In this document: positions 53,034 through 61,081 of the stretch, piece by piece | How the letters are laid out: each line of letters begins with the position of its first letter | How positions within the stretch are numbered: position 1 is the stretch's first letter | Assembly: GCA_049840795.1 (NCBI GenBank) | Contig: JASGJK010000031.1 | Coordinates: 124,001 to 188,000, forward strand | Direction: 5' to 3' | DNA length: 64,000 bases | Origin: UPXZ01 sp049840795 | GTDB lineage: Bacteria; Bacteroidota; Bacteroidia; Bacteroidales; Paludibacteraceae | The notes under the pieces: generated by a model | The model's database searches: none | The model's input: only the letters and a program-made list of their open reading frames with translations | Told to the model about the DNA's origin: nothing | Position numbers and translations under genes: made by a program

Positions 53034-53065
53034 TTAGGGATAGTGGAGTCATTCACTATCCCTAA
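53034..53065. terminator. Bidirectional terminator between malQ and the CDF gene
   Basis: A perfect 12-bp stem, TTAGGGATAGTG / CACTATCCCTAA, with an 8-base loop stands midway between two convergent genes. Confidence 0.75.
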
Positions 53066-53082
53066 GTTGTTTGGTAAGGCAA

Positions 53083-54030
53083 CTATGCAAAATTAAGCGG
53101 AAAATTAGATACAAAAGACTTAACTCGCAACATCCGGTTCAAAAAATATCCATTTAATATTGGATTCAGTTGATGCAGATCCGTTTCGCAAGCGTTGATG
53201 TTTCGTATCAACTCATCGGTTGAGTTCACATTTTTCATCTTTGCTTTTACCGCAATCATAATGTCGGCACCGAGTTGAAGTGTTTTTATGTTTAATATGC
53301 TTTCAATTTCGGGTCTGCTTTCTAAGAAAGAAATAATGGTATTCTGTGTCTCGTAATCTGAACTTTGACCGATCAATAAACCTTTGACCTTGATACCAAG
53401 AAAAATCGAAACAAATACCAGTAAAACTCCAATAGCAATGCTGCCGGCAGCGTCAAAAATCTGATTGCCGGTGGCCCATGTTAAAAGTATAGAAATCAAG
53501 GCTAAAACCAAACCTAAAATGGCGGCTGTATCTTCGCCCAATACCACTACTAATTCGCTGTTGCGGGTGTTTTTTGCCCAATTCCAAAGCGAAATATCTT
53601 TTCGTTTTACTTTTTTGATCTGTGCGATACATCCGTAAAGTGAAGCGCCCTCTAACACTATACTTACTGCAAGTACAACTACGGCTATTAGCGGACTCTT
53701 TAATCCTTCGTGATGGCTCAACTTATGTACCCCTTCATAAATAGAAAACATACCACCCATACTGAAAAGGATAAGCGCCACTATAAACGACCAAAAGTAA
53801 ATTTCTTTTCCGTGTCCTAACGGATGTTTTTCGTCAGTACCTGTTTTTGACTTTTTAAGTCCGAGAAATAAGAGCAATTGATTACCGCAATCGGCAAAAG
53901 AATGTATTGCTTCGGCAAGCATAGCCCCCGAACCTGTAAATATAGCGGCAATGGTTTTGGTGATGGCAATCCCTAAATTTGCCAATAAGGCAAAAACGAT
54001 AGATTTGACAGAAGCATTTTCGTGCGACAT
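53083..54030 (-). CDS. Cation diffusion facilitator (CDF) metal transporter
   Basis: The 315-residue product has about six membrane helices. Helix 2 carries the metal site AEAIHSFADCGNQ (HxxxD) and helix 5 GEDTAAILGLVLA, where the usual His/Asp is replaced by Glu-Asp, as in the ZnT9-like CDF branch. A His-rich KHPLGHGKEIYFWS loop and a C-terminal cytoplasmic domain (ILNIKTLQLGADIMIAVKAKM) follow. It exports divalent cations (Zn, Mn or Co; not resolvable) in exchange for protons. It is convergent with malQ and has its own candidate promoter. Confidence 0.92.
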   Translation of the reverse strand: MSHENASVKSIVFALLANLGIAITKTIAAIFTGSGAMLAEAIHSFADCGNQLLLFLGLKKSKTGTDEKHPLGHGKEIYFWSFIVALILFSMGGMFSIYEGVHKLSHHEGLKSPLIAVVVLAVSIVLEGASLYGCIAQIKKVKRKDISLWNWAKNTRNSELVVVLGEDTAAILGLVLALISILLTWATGNQIFDAAGSIAIGVLLVFVSIFLGIKVKGLLIGQSSDYETQNTIISFLESRPEIESILNIKTLQLGADIMIAVKAKMKNVNSTDELIRNINACETDLHQLNPILNGYFLNRMLRVKSFVSNFPLNFA

Positions 54031-54058
54031 AATGAAATGTTTTGGTGGTTTAAGGGTG

Positions 54059-54066
54059 CAAAGATA
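54059..54066 (-). promoter_or_regulatory. Candidate -7 box of the CDF gene
   Basis: Minus-strand TATCTTTG matches TAnnTTTG, 28 bases before the ATG. Confidence 0.42.
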
Positions 54067-54235
54067 AACATATTTTTCAGTACAGAATAATTTGTATTTT
54101 GGAAGAATTTAAGAATAAAATCTCTTGTAGATAGATTGAAAGAGGGTAGATATAAAAAACTAAACCCGAATAATATTGTTATTAGAGATTATATAGAATA
54201 GAAGATTATAGTATTGATAATCAGTTAAAAGCAAG

Positions 54236-54355
54236 TCAATCCCCTTAGCCCCCTTTTTTAAGGGAGAATAACGCATTTCTGCAACGAAAGAGCTATATTT
54301 CAAAAATCTCACATCCCAAAGTCTCCTTTGGAGAAAGGGGATTTAGGGGAATTGA
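54236..54355. repeat. Long imperfect inverted repeat, REP-like
   Basis: TCAATCCCCTTAGCCCCC at the left and a complementary segment at the right (GGGGATTTAGGGGAATTGA) form an imperfect inverted repeat about 120 bases across. The type is common in intergenic DNA of Bacteroidota. It lies directly before MITE-like copy 2. The rest of 54067-54624 holds no gene. Confidence 0.5.
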
Positions 54356-54372
54356 CTGTTTAATACATCATA

Positions 54373-54569
54373 TAAGTAGTAAAAAACAATTAACGCTATA
54401 ATTATTAAAAACTAAATCTAAATGCTTTGTTTGTTTTTTCGGTCTCTTTTTGGCATCTTTTTACTCTTTTATCCTTGATTTAGCCCGCTAAATCTTCGGA
54501 CAAAATCCCAAAAAATCTGCTCAAAAACAGCCTCGAAAAAACATTACAATAATTATTTTCTACTACTTA
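54373..54569. repeat. MITE-like element, copy 2 (197 bp)
   Basis: Same length, ends (TAAGTAGTA / TACTACTTA) and internal palindrome as the copy at 34852-35048, with only a few base differences by eye, about 19 kb away. It sits 55 bases before the flavin reductase gene and so forms part of its upstream region. Confidence 0.75.
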
Positions 54570-54624
54570 GATAGTTATTTTTATATTTTTTCTTATCCAA
54601 AACTCACGTTAATAAAAATAAGTA

Positions 54625-55287
54625 ATGGGAGGAAAACAAAGATTATACAAAACAAAGGTTACAGAAGTGAAGCAAATAGCCGCTAATGTGTATTTGCTAT
54701 CGTTCAAACGTGCCTTTAATTTCAAGGCAGGACAAATAATCGCACTTGATGTAGAGCAAGATGGTATTCCGCGTATGTATAGCATTGCCGGTGGAGAAAA
54801 GGATGAAATTATTGATATTTTGTTTGATGAAAAACCGGATGCAAAGCTTACGCCACAACTTTCTGCATTGAAACCGGGTGATACGATATATGTTTCCGAG
54901 CCTTTCGGTAACTTTCAGTGCAGTGATGATGAGGCTTGGCGGATAGCTTCGGGTACAGGCGTGGCTCCTTTTGTGTCGATGACCCGCTCGGGTAAAGCTA
55001 AGGGAAAAATATTGATACATGGTGGTAGATTTGATGAAACCTTTTATTTCTCAGAGGTGTTGGAACGTTTCTTTACACCTGAAAATTATATTCGCTGTGC
55101 ATCCCGGCAGGAAGACACCACGTATTTTTCCGGGTGTCTTACCACTTGGCTAAGGGAGCAAAACAAATGTCCGTTAAATGCGAAGTATTACCTTTGTGGA
55201 AGCCCCGAAATGGTCGTTGAAGTTAGAGATTTACTTATTTCAGAAGGGATAGCATCCAAAAATATTGTATCCGAAACCTATTTTTAG
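54625..55287 (+). CDS. Ferredoxin/flavodoxin-NADP+ reductase family protein
   Basis: The 220-residue product fits the FNR fold. The FAD site is IPRMYSIAGG (the RxYS motif) after a beta barrel starting YKTKVTEVKQIAANVYLLSF. The NAD(P) domain has ASGTGVAPFVSM, GKILIHGGR and YLCGSPEMVVEVRDLL. It ends in an aromatic residue (SETYF), as plant-type FNRs often do. It moves electrons between NAD(P)H and a ferredoxin or flavodoxin partner. It is 27 bases upstream of rlmN, but rlmN also has its own promoter-like box. Confidence 0.88.
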   Translation: MGGKQRLYKTKVTEVKQIAANVYLLSFKRAFNFKAGQIIALDVEQDGIPRMYSIAGGEKDEIIDILFDEKPDAKLTPQLSALKPGDTIYVSEPFGNFQCSDDEAWRIASGTGVAPFVSMTRSGKAKGKILIHGGRFDETFYFSEVLERFFTPENYIRCASRQEDTTYFSGCLTTWLREQNKCPLNAKYYLCGSPEMVVEVRDLLISEGIASKNIVSETYF

Positions 55288-55299
55288 GAAATTCTACCG

Positions 55300-55307
55300 T
55301 ATCTTTG
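55300..55307 (+). promoter_or_regulatory. Candidate -7 box of rlmN, leaderless or near-leaderless
   Basis: TATCTTTG matches TAnnTTTG. The usual distance to the start of transcription would put +1 at or one base before the ATG at 55315, so the mRNA could lack a 5' leader. Confidence 0.42.
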
Positions 55308-55314
55308 CAAACGT

Positions 55315-56364
55315 ATGGAAAATAAGCAAAATCTCTTCGGGTTAACACTTGATCAACTAAAACATGTGGTAAAAACATGCGACATGCCATCTTTTACTGC
55401 TAATCAGATAGCTGACTGGCTTTACAAGAAGCGTATTTCTTCGATCAATGAAATGACCAATCTTTCAAAAAAGACACGCCAATTATTAGACGAAAGATTT
55501 ATCGTACAGCTAACTCCACCGGCAAAAGTACAAACCTCTACCGATGGAACTAAAAAATATCTTTATCTTACGCAGACACAGAAGTTTATTGAGTCGGCGT
55601 ATATTCCGGATAAGGAAAGAGCTACACTGTGTGTTTCGACACAGATCGGATGCAAGATGGGATGCTTGTTTTGTATGACAGGCAAACAAGGTTTTCAGGG
55701 TAACCTATCAGCGGGAGAAATAGTAAATCAGATACAGTCGCTTCCGGAATTTGAAAAATTAACCAATATTGTATATATGGGAATGGGAGAGCCGTTAGAT
55801 AATTTACAGGCTGTGCTCGATTCTCTCGAAATACTTACCGCGCCGTGGGGGTATGATTGGAGTCCCAAGCGTATCACAGTTTCGACCATCGGTATTGTTC
55901 CCGCTATGATTGCGTTTTTAGAAAAAAGCAACGCGCATTTGGCTGTGAGTTTACATTCACCGTACGACACGGAAAGAAGAGAGATTATGCCAATTCAGCA
56001 GGTATATCCTATAACGGAAGTGATAAAAGAGATAAAAAAGTGGGAACTGGGACGTCAACGACGCGTCTCTTTTGAATACATCATGTTTAAAGATGTAAAT
56101 GATACGCCACGCCACGCCAAAGAATTGGTAAAATTATTACACGGAATCAAATGTAGAATAAACCTGATACGTTTTCACGCAATACCTGATACTCCTTTAG
56201 AGGGAACAGAGACACAGGGAATCATCAATTTTCAAAACCAACTGAAAGCCAAAGGAATGACAGTTACGCTTCGTGCTTCGCGTGGCGAAGATATTTTTGC
56301 TGCCTGCGGGCTGCTTTCGACCAAAGCGCTGATCAGTAAAAAAGAAGAAACTTCCGACTTTTGA
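55315..56364 (+). CDS. rlmN: Dual-specificity RNA methyltransferase RlmN
   Basis: This 349-residue radical-SAM enzyme has the CxxxCxxC cluster motif at C113, C117 and C120 (IGCKMGCLFCMTGKQGF), an N-terminal helical RNA-binding part (FTANQIADWLYKKR), the YMGMGEPLDN motif, and the acceptor cysteine near the C-terminus in GEDIFAACGLL. It methylates C2 of A2503 in 23S rRNA and of A37 in some tRNAs. It converges on the phosphofructokinase gene, 28 bases apart. Confidence 0.96.
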   Translation: MENKQNLFGLTLDQLKHVVKTCDMPSFTANQIADWLYKKRISSINEMTNLSKKTRQLLDERFIVQLTPPAKVQTSTDGTKKYLYLTQTQKFIESAYIPDKERATLCVSTQIGCKMGCLFCMTGKQGFQGNLSAGEIVNQIQSLPEFEKLTNIVYMGMGEPLDNLQAVLDSLEILTAPWGYDWSPKRITVSTIGIVPAMIAFLEKSNAHLAVSLHSPYDTERREIMPIQQVYPITEVIKEIKKWELGRQRRVSFEYIMFKDVNDTPRHAKELVKLLHGIKCRINLIRFHAIPDTPLEGTETQGIINFQNQLKAKGMTVTLRASRGEDIFAACGLLSTKALISKKEETSDF

Positions 56365-56392
56365 GTGGCTGTGTAGTCTTTTTTGTGTAAAA

Positions 56393-57415
56393 CTATATTC
56401 CGAATGAGATTCCCATACGTTTCCCTTGTTTTACCATCGGGTGGGTAGGAGTAACAAGTCTGAGCTGCCCTGCTACTTCGTCAAGCGATACATCTGAAAT
56501 AACATCTATGCCACGGATAGAAATCATACGCCCGAATTTCTTGCTATTAATCAGTTTAGCCGCGTGTCCGCCGAGTAATGTGCCAAGATTGCGATCGTAA
56601 GCGGAAGGTGAGCCGCCGCGCTGTATGTAACCCAAAACGGTTTCACGGGCTTCTATGCCGGTCATTTTTTCTATTTCTCGAGCAAAGTAGGTTGCCGGAT
56701 GATGTTCGGTACCCTCCTGAATTTCAAGACCCTCAGCAACCGCAACAATGGAATAGGGTTTGCCGTTTTTTTTACGTTTATTCAGTGTTTCGGCAATTAC
56801 ATTCATATCATAACCCAACTCGGGAAGTAAAATAATATCGGCGCCACCTGCCATACCGGCATAAAGTGTTATCCAACCGGCTTTGTGTCCCATCAGCTCT
56901 ATAACCATCACACGTTGATGCGAACTGGCAGTAGAATGTAAACGGTCTATGGCTTCGGTGGCAATATCCACCGCGCTTTGAAACCCGAATGTAATATCGG
57001 TACCAAACACATCGTTATCAATGGTTTTTGGTATTCCAATGACGTTTAAGCCCAATTGAGAAAGTTGCCAAGTGGTTTTTTGTGTACCATTTCCTCCGAT
57101 ACATATCAAACAGTCTAAATCCAGTTCTTTGTATGCTGTTTTTATTTGTTCCTGATCATTTTTATCGGGCGATTTCAGAATTTTTCTGAATTCTTTTTCG
57201 CGGGCTGTTCCGAGTATAGTACCGCCAAGCGTAAGTATACCTGATAGCGAAGCATCAGTCAAAGGAATAATATCTTTATAAAGTAGCCCCGAAAAGCCAT
57301 TTAATATACCGATAACTTCCATCCCGTATTTGTTGATGGCTGTTTTTCCTACGCCACGTATGGTAGCGTTAATGCCCGGACAATCTCCGCCGGAAGAAAG
57401 AATTCCTATTTTCAT
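56393..57415 (-). CDS. pfkA: 6-phosphofructokinase
   Basis: The 340-residue product begins IGILSSGGDCPGINATIRG. It has the nucleotide site CIGGNGTQ and the fructose-6-phosphate site GIPKTIDNDVFGTDITFGF with catalytic Asp, then MELMGH-type VIELMGHKAGWITLYAG. Gly in GGNGT is typical of ATP-dependent enzymes, while Lys in PKTIDND is found in PPi-dependent or mixed group III enzymes, so the phosphate donor is not certain. It phosphorylates fructose 6-phosphate in glycolysis. A near-match box (TTACTTTG, minus strand, 57463-57470) lies upstream. Confidence 0.92.
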   Translation of the reverse strand: MKIGILSSGGDCPGINATIRGVGKTAINKYGMEVIGILNGFSGLLYKDIIPLTDASLSGILTLGGTILGTAREKEFRKILKSPDKNDQEQIKTAYKELDLDCLICIGGNGTQKTTWQLSQLGLNVIGIPKTIDNDVFGTDITFGFQSAVDIATEAIDRLHSTASSHQRVMVIELMGHKAGWITLYAGMAGGADIILLPELGYDMNVIAETLNKRKKNGKPYSIVAVAEGLEIQEGTEHHPATYFAREIEKMTGIEARETVLGYIQRGGSPSAYDRNLGTLLGGHAAKLINSKKFGRMISIRGIDVISDVSLDEVAGQLRLVTPTHPMVKQGKRMGISFGI

Positions 57416-57583
57416 ACATAGAGCTTTATGGCTGATTGCCTATTGGTTTGAAGTGCTGTGCAAAGTAAGTAAAAAACAAACAAAAGCACAAATAATATCG
57501 TAGTAGAAAAATGTATGAAGACTATTCTTTTGATGAGTTATACGAAACAGTGTTTGTATTTATCTGCTTTTAAGTTTTTTTGT

Positions 57584-57697
57584 TCAATAAACAAACGCTG
57601 AAATTGAAGAGCCGAGCATTGCCAATGCCATATCTTTTTGTGCATCCCACATATCTCCTTGTTGACCGTTATAATCATTGGCAGCGTTGTCCGACAT
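57584..57697 (-). pseudogene. Possible C-terminal remnant of a DUF2238 (YjdF-like) membrane protein
   Basis: The minus-strand frame from 57697 reads MSDNAANDYNGQQGDMW then DAQKDMALAMLGSSISAF and stops. The GDxWDAQKDMxLAxLG pattern resembles the end of DUF2238/YjdF-type membrane proteins. Upstream frames carry stops and no other part of such a gene is present. The rest of 57416-58052 has no gene; it has small hairpins near 57926-57970. Family match is from memory. Confidence 0.35.
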
Positions 57698-58052
57698 CAC
57701 AAGTGTCAATCCTCATTCAAATAACTCATAAAAACATTAAAATAAACCATCCTAAAGCCTATTTCTTTCTTAAAAATTATTTCAAAGAGATTAAAGTGCG
57801 TATTTTTATGTTATGTAACATAAAAATTATATAAATTAAATATTGTTTATTTGATTTTATTTGTGTTATTTTGTGCAAATAATAATCTATCTGTTAAGCT
57901 TGATTTAATACCGCTATAAGCAAGTTGTTATTCTCCGGAATAACGCTCTGTTTCTCACAGAGAGCAGATTAAGCTTGTAAGGCATACAAATTAGTTATAT
58001 CACTATATCTATATAATCTCTAATAATTAACCAATTAAAAAAACTTAACCCA

Positions 58053-58772
58053 ATGAAAAAAACGTTGAATGCTTGGTTGCACAAAAATCAACTAACCGAA
58101 GACCCCAACGATTACGTAGCCACTGTTCAGACCAAAGGTGGCGTTACAGTAGCCGATATTATCGATGAACTTCAAAAAGAAGGAATGGAAATAAAGCGTG
58201 AAACAGCGCTTGATATTGTTAGTCGCTTCAATCGAAAAGCTGCGGATATGGTATTGTCAGGATACAACGTAAATACAGGATTAGTGTATATGCGTTCTGT
58301 TATCAAAGGTGTATTCTACGATAAAACCTGGAAAGCAGATTCAAATTCGGTGTATATTGCCATTAATCAAGGATTGGACTTACGCAACGCGGTGATGGAA
58401 ACCACCGTAGAAATACTGGGCGTACAAGCCGAACCTATGGCTATAATCAGCTTGACAGACAGCACTACCGGCAAAACAGACGGCACGCTTACCAAAGGGC
58501 GTAATGCCGAACTAAAGGGCTCTTATCTAAAAATTATTGGAGAAAAACCCGATTGCGGTGTCTTATTTAAGAATATAGCCACACAAGTTGTTACAAAACT
58601 TGCAATCAGCGACATAGTACTCAACGAACCCTCGCGCCTACTGATACTTGTACCTGTGGGTTTAGTTGCAGGAGAATATGAACTCAGTGTAACAACACAG
58701 TTTACAGGAGGCAATAAATTATTGAATCAACCCCGAACCGCTGTTTTGGATTTTCCCGTAGTCATCAGCTAA
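58053..58772 (+). CDS. HU-like DNA-binding domain protein (Bacteroidales type)
   Basis: The 239-residue product has an N-terminal HU/IHF-like domain (LNAWLHKNQLTEDPNDYVATV, VTVADIIDELQKEGMEIKRETA). A beta-rich C-terminal domain of the DUF4469 kind follows (LTKGRNAELKGSYLKIIGEKP, GEYELSVTTQFTGGNKLLNQPR). These proteins are abundant in Bacteroidales genomes; a chromatin-like or DNA-organising role is assumed, but target sites are unknown. It stands alone, followed by a palindrome cluster and then the toxin-tail array. Confidence 0.82.
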   Translation: MKKTLNAWLHKNQLTEDPNDYVATVQTKGGVTVADIIDELQKEGMEIKRETALDIVSRFNRKAADMVLSGYNVNTGLVYMRSVIKGVFYDKTWKADSNSVYIAINQGLDLRNAVMETTVEILGVQAEPMAIISLTDSTTGKTDGTLTKGRNAELKGSYLKIIGEKPDCGVLFKNIATQVVTKLAISDIVLNEPSRLLILVPVGLVAGEYELSVTTQFTGGNKLLNQPRTAVLDFPVVIS

Positions 58773-58787
58773 AAACAAACAGCTATT

Positions 58788-58876
58788 GTTATTAATAGCG
58801 CGTTAGCTCCGCTGCTAATACGCTATTAACAATGGTGCTAATGCATTATTATCAACATTGTTAATGCTACATTAGC
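58788..58876. repeat. Cluster of overlapping palindromes
   Basis: TTGTTATTAATAGCG and CGCTATTAACAA form an imperfect stem around GTTAGC/GCTAAT. Next to it GCTAATG...CATTAGC encloses GCATTA...TAATGC. The first stem could end the HU-like gene transcript. The cluster marks the junction between conserved genes and the toxin array. Confidence 0.5.
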
Positions 58877-58928
58877 AATACCGCAAATGTGGTTTTATAC
58901 AAATGATGATTTTATACTTGATACAATT

Positions 58929-59091
58929 AGGAGTATTTCTACTATTCAATATGGTCTTGATATTAGAAGTAATTTTTCACTGATAGTTTTTGGAGTTTGT
59001 CTTAATGGATTTGGTATAATTTACTAAATTTGCCGGAGAAAGTACAATTTATGAATAGTACCAAAAACGAGTATCTATATGACCTCGGTTG
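58929..59091 (+). repeat. 163-bp direct repeat, copy 1 (immunity gene 3' end plus promoter-like box)
   Basis: Nearly identical to 62186-62348. The first 52 bases encode the end of the membrane protein whose full copy is at 61854-62240 (GVFLLFNMVLILEVIFH then stop), so this copy is a headless gene remnant. The rest carries TAAATTTG at 59025-59032, a TAnnTTTG match. The two copies bracket most of the cassette array. Confidence 0.8.
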
Positions 59092-59117
59092 TCGCAGATT
59101 TGCAAATCCGCGACAAC
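59088..59117. repeat. REP-like perfect hairpin inside the toxin-tail frame
   Basis: GTTGTCGC-a-GATTT / AAATC-c-GCGACAAC with a 2-base loop, 13 of 14 paired. It interrupts the junction between repeat copy 1 and the toxin-tail frame and looks like an inserted interspersed palindrome. Confidence 0.6.
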
Positions 59118-59346
59118 GGGGAAGTATTACGGTAATAATCGGTTTTCTATTATAGGCGATGGTAGTTCACGTTTTGACTTTTGGCCATTAGTTGGTGGTT
59201 CTTCTTTAGCCAGAGATGCGGCTAATCTTTTGGGCGCCGCTATTAATTACAATTTAATAATATGCCCGACAGCAATATTAATTCCAATAATTTACGGAGG
59301 TCCGTTTGATGTTAAATTTACTGGTACAACTTTGATTCCTAAATAA
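59089..59346 (+). CDS. Headless toxin C-terminal tip A (orphan)
   Basis: The open frame has no usual start; the informative part begins at about 59140. Its residues NNRFSIIGDGSSRFDFWPL, NLLGAAIN and IYGGPFDVKFTGTTLIPK match the end of the frame at 63307-63528 (NNQLSIKDNMFDFDYQP, TFLGLLIN, HFGGPYNVFFNGNVTIPQ). The stop is followed after one base by the ATG of the lipoprotein gene, as in toxin-immunity pairs. No N-terminal carrier precedes it; a palindrome sits at its 5' end. I do not know the toxic activity. Confidence 0.55.
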   Translation: MSQICKSATTGKYYGNNRFSIIGDGSSRFDFWPLVGGSSLARDAANLLGAAINYNLIICPTAILIPIIYGGPFDVKFTGTTLIPK

Positions 59347-59347
59347 C

Positions 59348-59825
59348 ATGAATACTAAAAAATATTTAATTACACAAACTATTATTTTTGTTTTTTTATT
59401 TGCGGGATGCGATAAAATCATTTGTAAATATAGAAATCTACCTGATTTAGGTGATGGGTATAAGTTTGAAACGTTAGATTGTAAAACATTATTGATAGTA
59501 AATAATGAAAATACGGTTGTGGTTAATGGTCTTATTCTAAACTATACTTTTGATTCTACTTTTATTATTGTATCTCAACGCCCTTGGGACAGTATTCCCA
59601 ATATTGGAGCAATGAATTATTCAAAGGCTACTGAAGCCTTCGAACAAAGCACGTTTCGTCAATATTCGGATAATTAATAAGAAAGAGAAAAGCGAGTACT
59701 TCTTGGATACATTAACAAATCTTGCTCGATACTCTAATGTTTATGGGCCATTTAAAAAGCAAGAGTATTTGCAAAAGCGAGAGGAGCTAAGAATACCCCA
59801 AGAACTTGTGTTAAAAGAAGAATAA
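59348..59825 (+). CDS. Small lipoprotein, putative immunity to tip A, frameshifted near 59667
   Basis: The joined product is about 158 residues with a lipobox (VFLFAGCDKII). The core is LPDLGDGYKFETLD, NGLILNYTFDSTFIIVSQRPWDSI. After the break it is nearly identical to the lipoprotein at 63539 (NKKEKSEY, LDTLTNLARYSNVYGPF). Compared with that copy, one extra C at 59667 shifts the frame. It starts one base after the tip A stop. The N-terminal halves of the two lipoproteins differ while the C-terminal halves are conserved, as expected for immunity proteins matched to different tips. Confidence 0.65.
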
Positions 59826-59838
59826 ACAATAAAAAGTA

Positions 59839-60048
59839 TTGGGGAGAATAAATTCTTTGATTATATATTTTATAGGGCGTATAAGCAATATGAACGATAA
59901 CGTGGTATTAAAAACAAAGGAAGGTTCATTAGAGCATGTTACAAGTTCAGTTCTCGAAAAGCATCCTGAAACGGTTTATAACATTGAGGTAGAAGGGAAT
60001 CATAATTATTTTGTTACCAATAGCAACATATTGGTACATAACAAATAA
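59839..60048 (+). CDS. HINT-domain C-terminal fragment of a polymorphic toxin
   Basis: The frame ends ETVYNIEVEGNHNYFVTNSN then ILVHNK and stop. TVYNIEVEGxHNYFV...LVHN is the hallmark C-terminal part of the HINT (intein-like, pretoxin) autoprocessing domain; the terminal His-Asn is the cleavage junction. Normally a toxin tip follows the HN; here only Lys and a stop follow. The N-terminal HINT half (with the nucleophile Cys) is absent. An immunity-like membrane gene starts 38 bases downstream. Confidence 0.75.
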   Translation: MGRINSLIIYFIGRISNMNDNVVLKTKEGSLEHVTSSVLEKHPETVYNIEVEGNHNYFVTNSNILVHNK

Positions 60049-60085
60049 TAATCTTTCAGATAAAAGAAATAAAACAATTTAGATT

Positions 60086-60450
60086 ATGCGATATCTGTAT
60101 TTTAGAATTTACCAGCAGCTAAAGAAAGTTAAAACCAATGACACTCCTGCATTTAACGCATTACTATTACTATGTGCTTTACAGGGACTTAATATTTTTA
60201 CAGTTATCTCAGTAATTAGGTATTTTATGAATTTTGAAATCAACAAAAATATAGGTCTTATCGGCAGTTTAGTATTATATTTTACTTTGCTTTTAATAGG
60301 ATTTAAAATTCTTTTGGTAAACAGGATGAAATATGTAAACGATATGAAAATGAGACCAAAAAACAAAGGCGTAAAGGGACAATTTATTTGCTCTCGTACA
60401 TTATACTCAGCGTTGTACTGTTTTTTATCTTAGGAAAACCGCTTAAGTAA
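60086..60450 (+). CDS. Small membrane protein, putative immunity, frameshifted at 60376-60378
   Basis: The joined product is about 121 residues with four predicted membrane helices. It begins MRYLYFRIYQQLKKVKTND and ends, after one added G in GGG at 60376-60378, with GTIYLLSYIILSVVLFFILG. The N-terminal pattern YxYFRxYxxxKKVxTxDAxxxA is shared with the gene at 62411 and more loosely with the three genes at 60660-62240. It follows the HINT fragment, consistent with an immunity gene. Confidence 0.65.
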
Positions 60451-60496
60451 TATTTAATAGATTGTCCTTAATAACTGAGAGATACGGGAGCAAGCA

Positions 60497-60670
60497 ATGT
60501 TTTTATTAAGGAAAAAGAGAAAAGTGAGACAACGAAAGGAAAATGGTTTGCAATTTTATTTCTTAGGTCCAATCGGCTTTGGCATAAGTGCCACCTATTT
60601 TATTCTTGATGCGGCAACAGGCGGTTTTGGAGTAGATGCTATAAGGGAAGGAGGTAATTATGTTCCGTGA
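60497..60670 (+). CDS. Short hydrophobic toxin tail C1 overlapping the next gene
   Basis: A 57-residue frame from ATG 60497. Its C-terminal part, LGPIGFGISATYFILDAATG then GFGVDAIREGGNYVP, is glycine-rich and hydrophobic, like the last segment of many Rhs-type toxins. The stop TGA lies inside the next gene, and the AGGAGG Shine-Dalgarno-like sequence of that gene is encoded by its Gly-Gly codons. The first 15 residues are basic and unlike the other two copies, so this is probably a fusion remnant. Confidence 0.55.
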   Translation: MFLLRKKRKVRQRKENGLQFYFLGPIGFGISATYFILDAATGGFGVDAIREGGNYVP

Positions 60671-61052
60671 TTTTTTTGATTACTTATTTTTTAAGTATTA
60701 TTATTGGCAAGTGAGGCTTGGAAATAGCGACATTGCACCATTTATGACAACATTATTCATTACTTTTATCATAGGGATGTACTTCTTGATATTATTTATG
60801 GCGATAAAATTTTTTGTTGTTACAACTTTATTATCTTATATTTCACCCATTACAGGGTTGTTTCATTTTTTAATTGTTTTCTTTGTTTTTTATTTTATGT
60901 TTTTACATAAAAAAAAGTATAAAGAAATATTACAACAAAAAGATTTGAAACGAAAGAGTAATATGACTGCAATAATGTTTCCAATAATAATGTTTATTTG
61001 TTTTAATACTTGTTGGATAATAAAATTGCTACAAAATCAAGGTAAATTGTAA
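60660..61052 (+). CDS. Small membrane protein, putative immunity, copy 1
   Basis: 130 residues with about three or four membrane helices (TTLFITFIIGMYFLILFMAI, LFHFLIVFFVFYFMFL, IMFPIIMFICFNTCWII). It starts MFRDFFDYLFFKYYYWQVRL and is nearly identical to the gene 597 bases downstream, differing only in the first 22 residues. The start overlaps the toxin tail by 11 bases and has AGGAGG just upstream. A membrane immunity protein for a membrane-acting tail is the simplest reading. Confidence 0.7.
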   Translation: MFRDFFDYLFFKYYYWQVRLGNSDIAPFMTTLFITFIIGMYFLILFMAIKFFVVTTLLSYISPITGLFHFLIVFFVFYFMFLHKKKYKEILQQKDLKRKSNMTAIMFPIIMFICFNTCWIIKLLQNQGKL

Positions 61053-61081
61053 CTCTGTTTGCCGTAGTGTGTATATAATGA

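Noticed and set aside
57580..57834. 84-codon plus-strand frame downstream of pfkA
   Set aside because: It is antisense to the DUF2238-like remnant and otherwise AT-rich low-complexity sequence.
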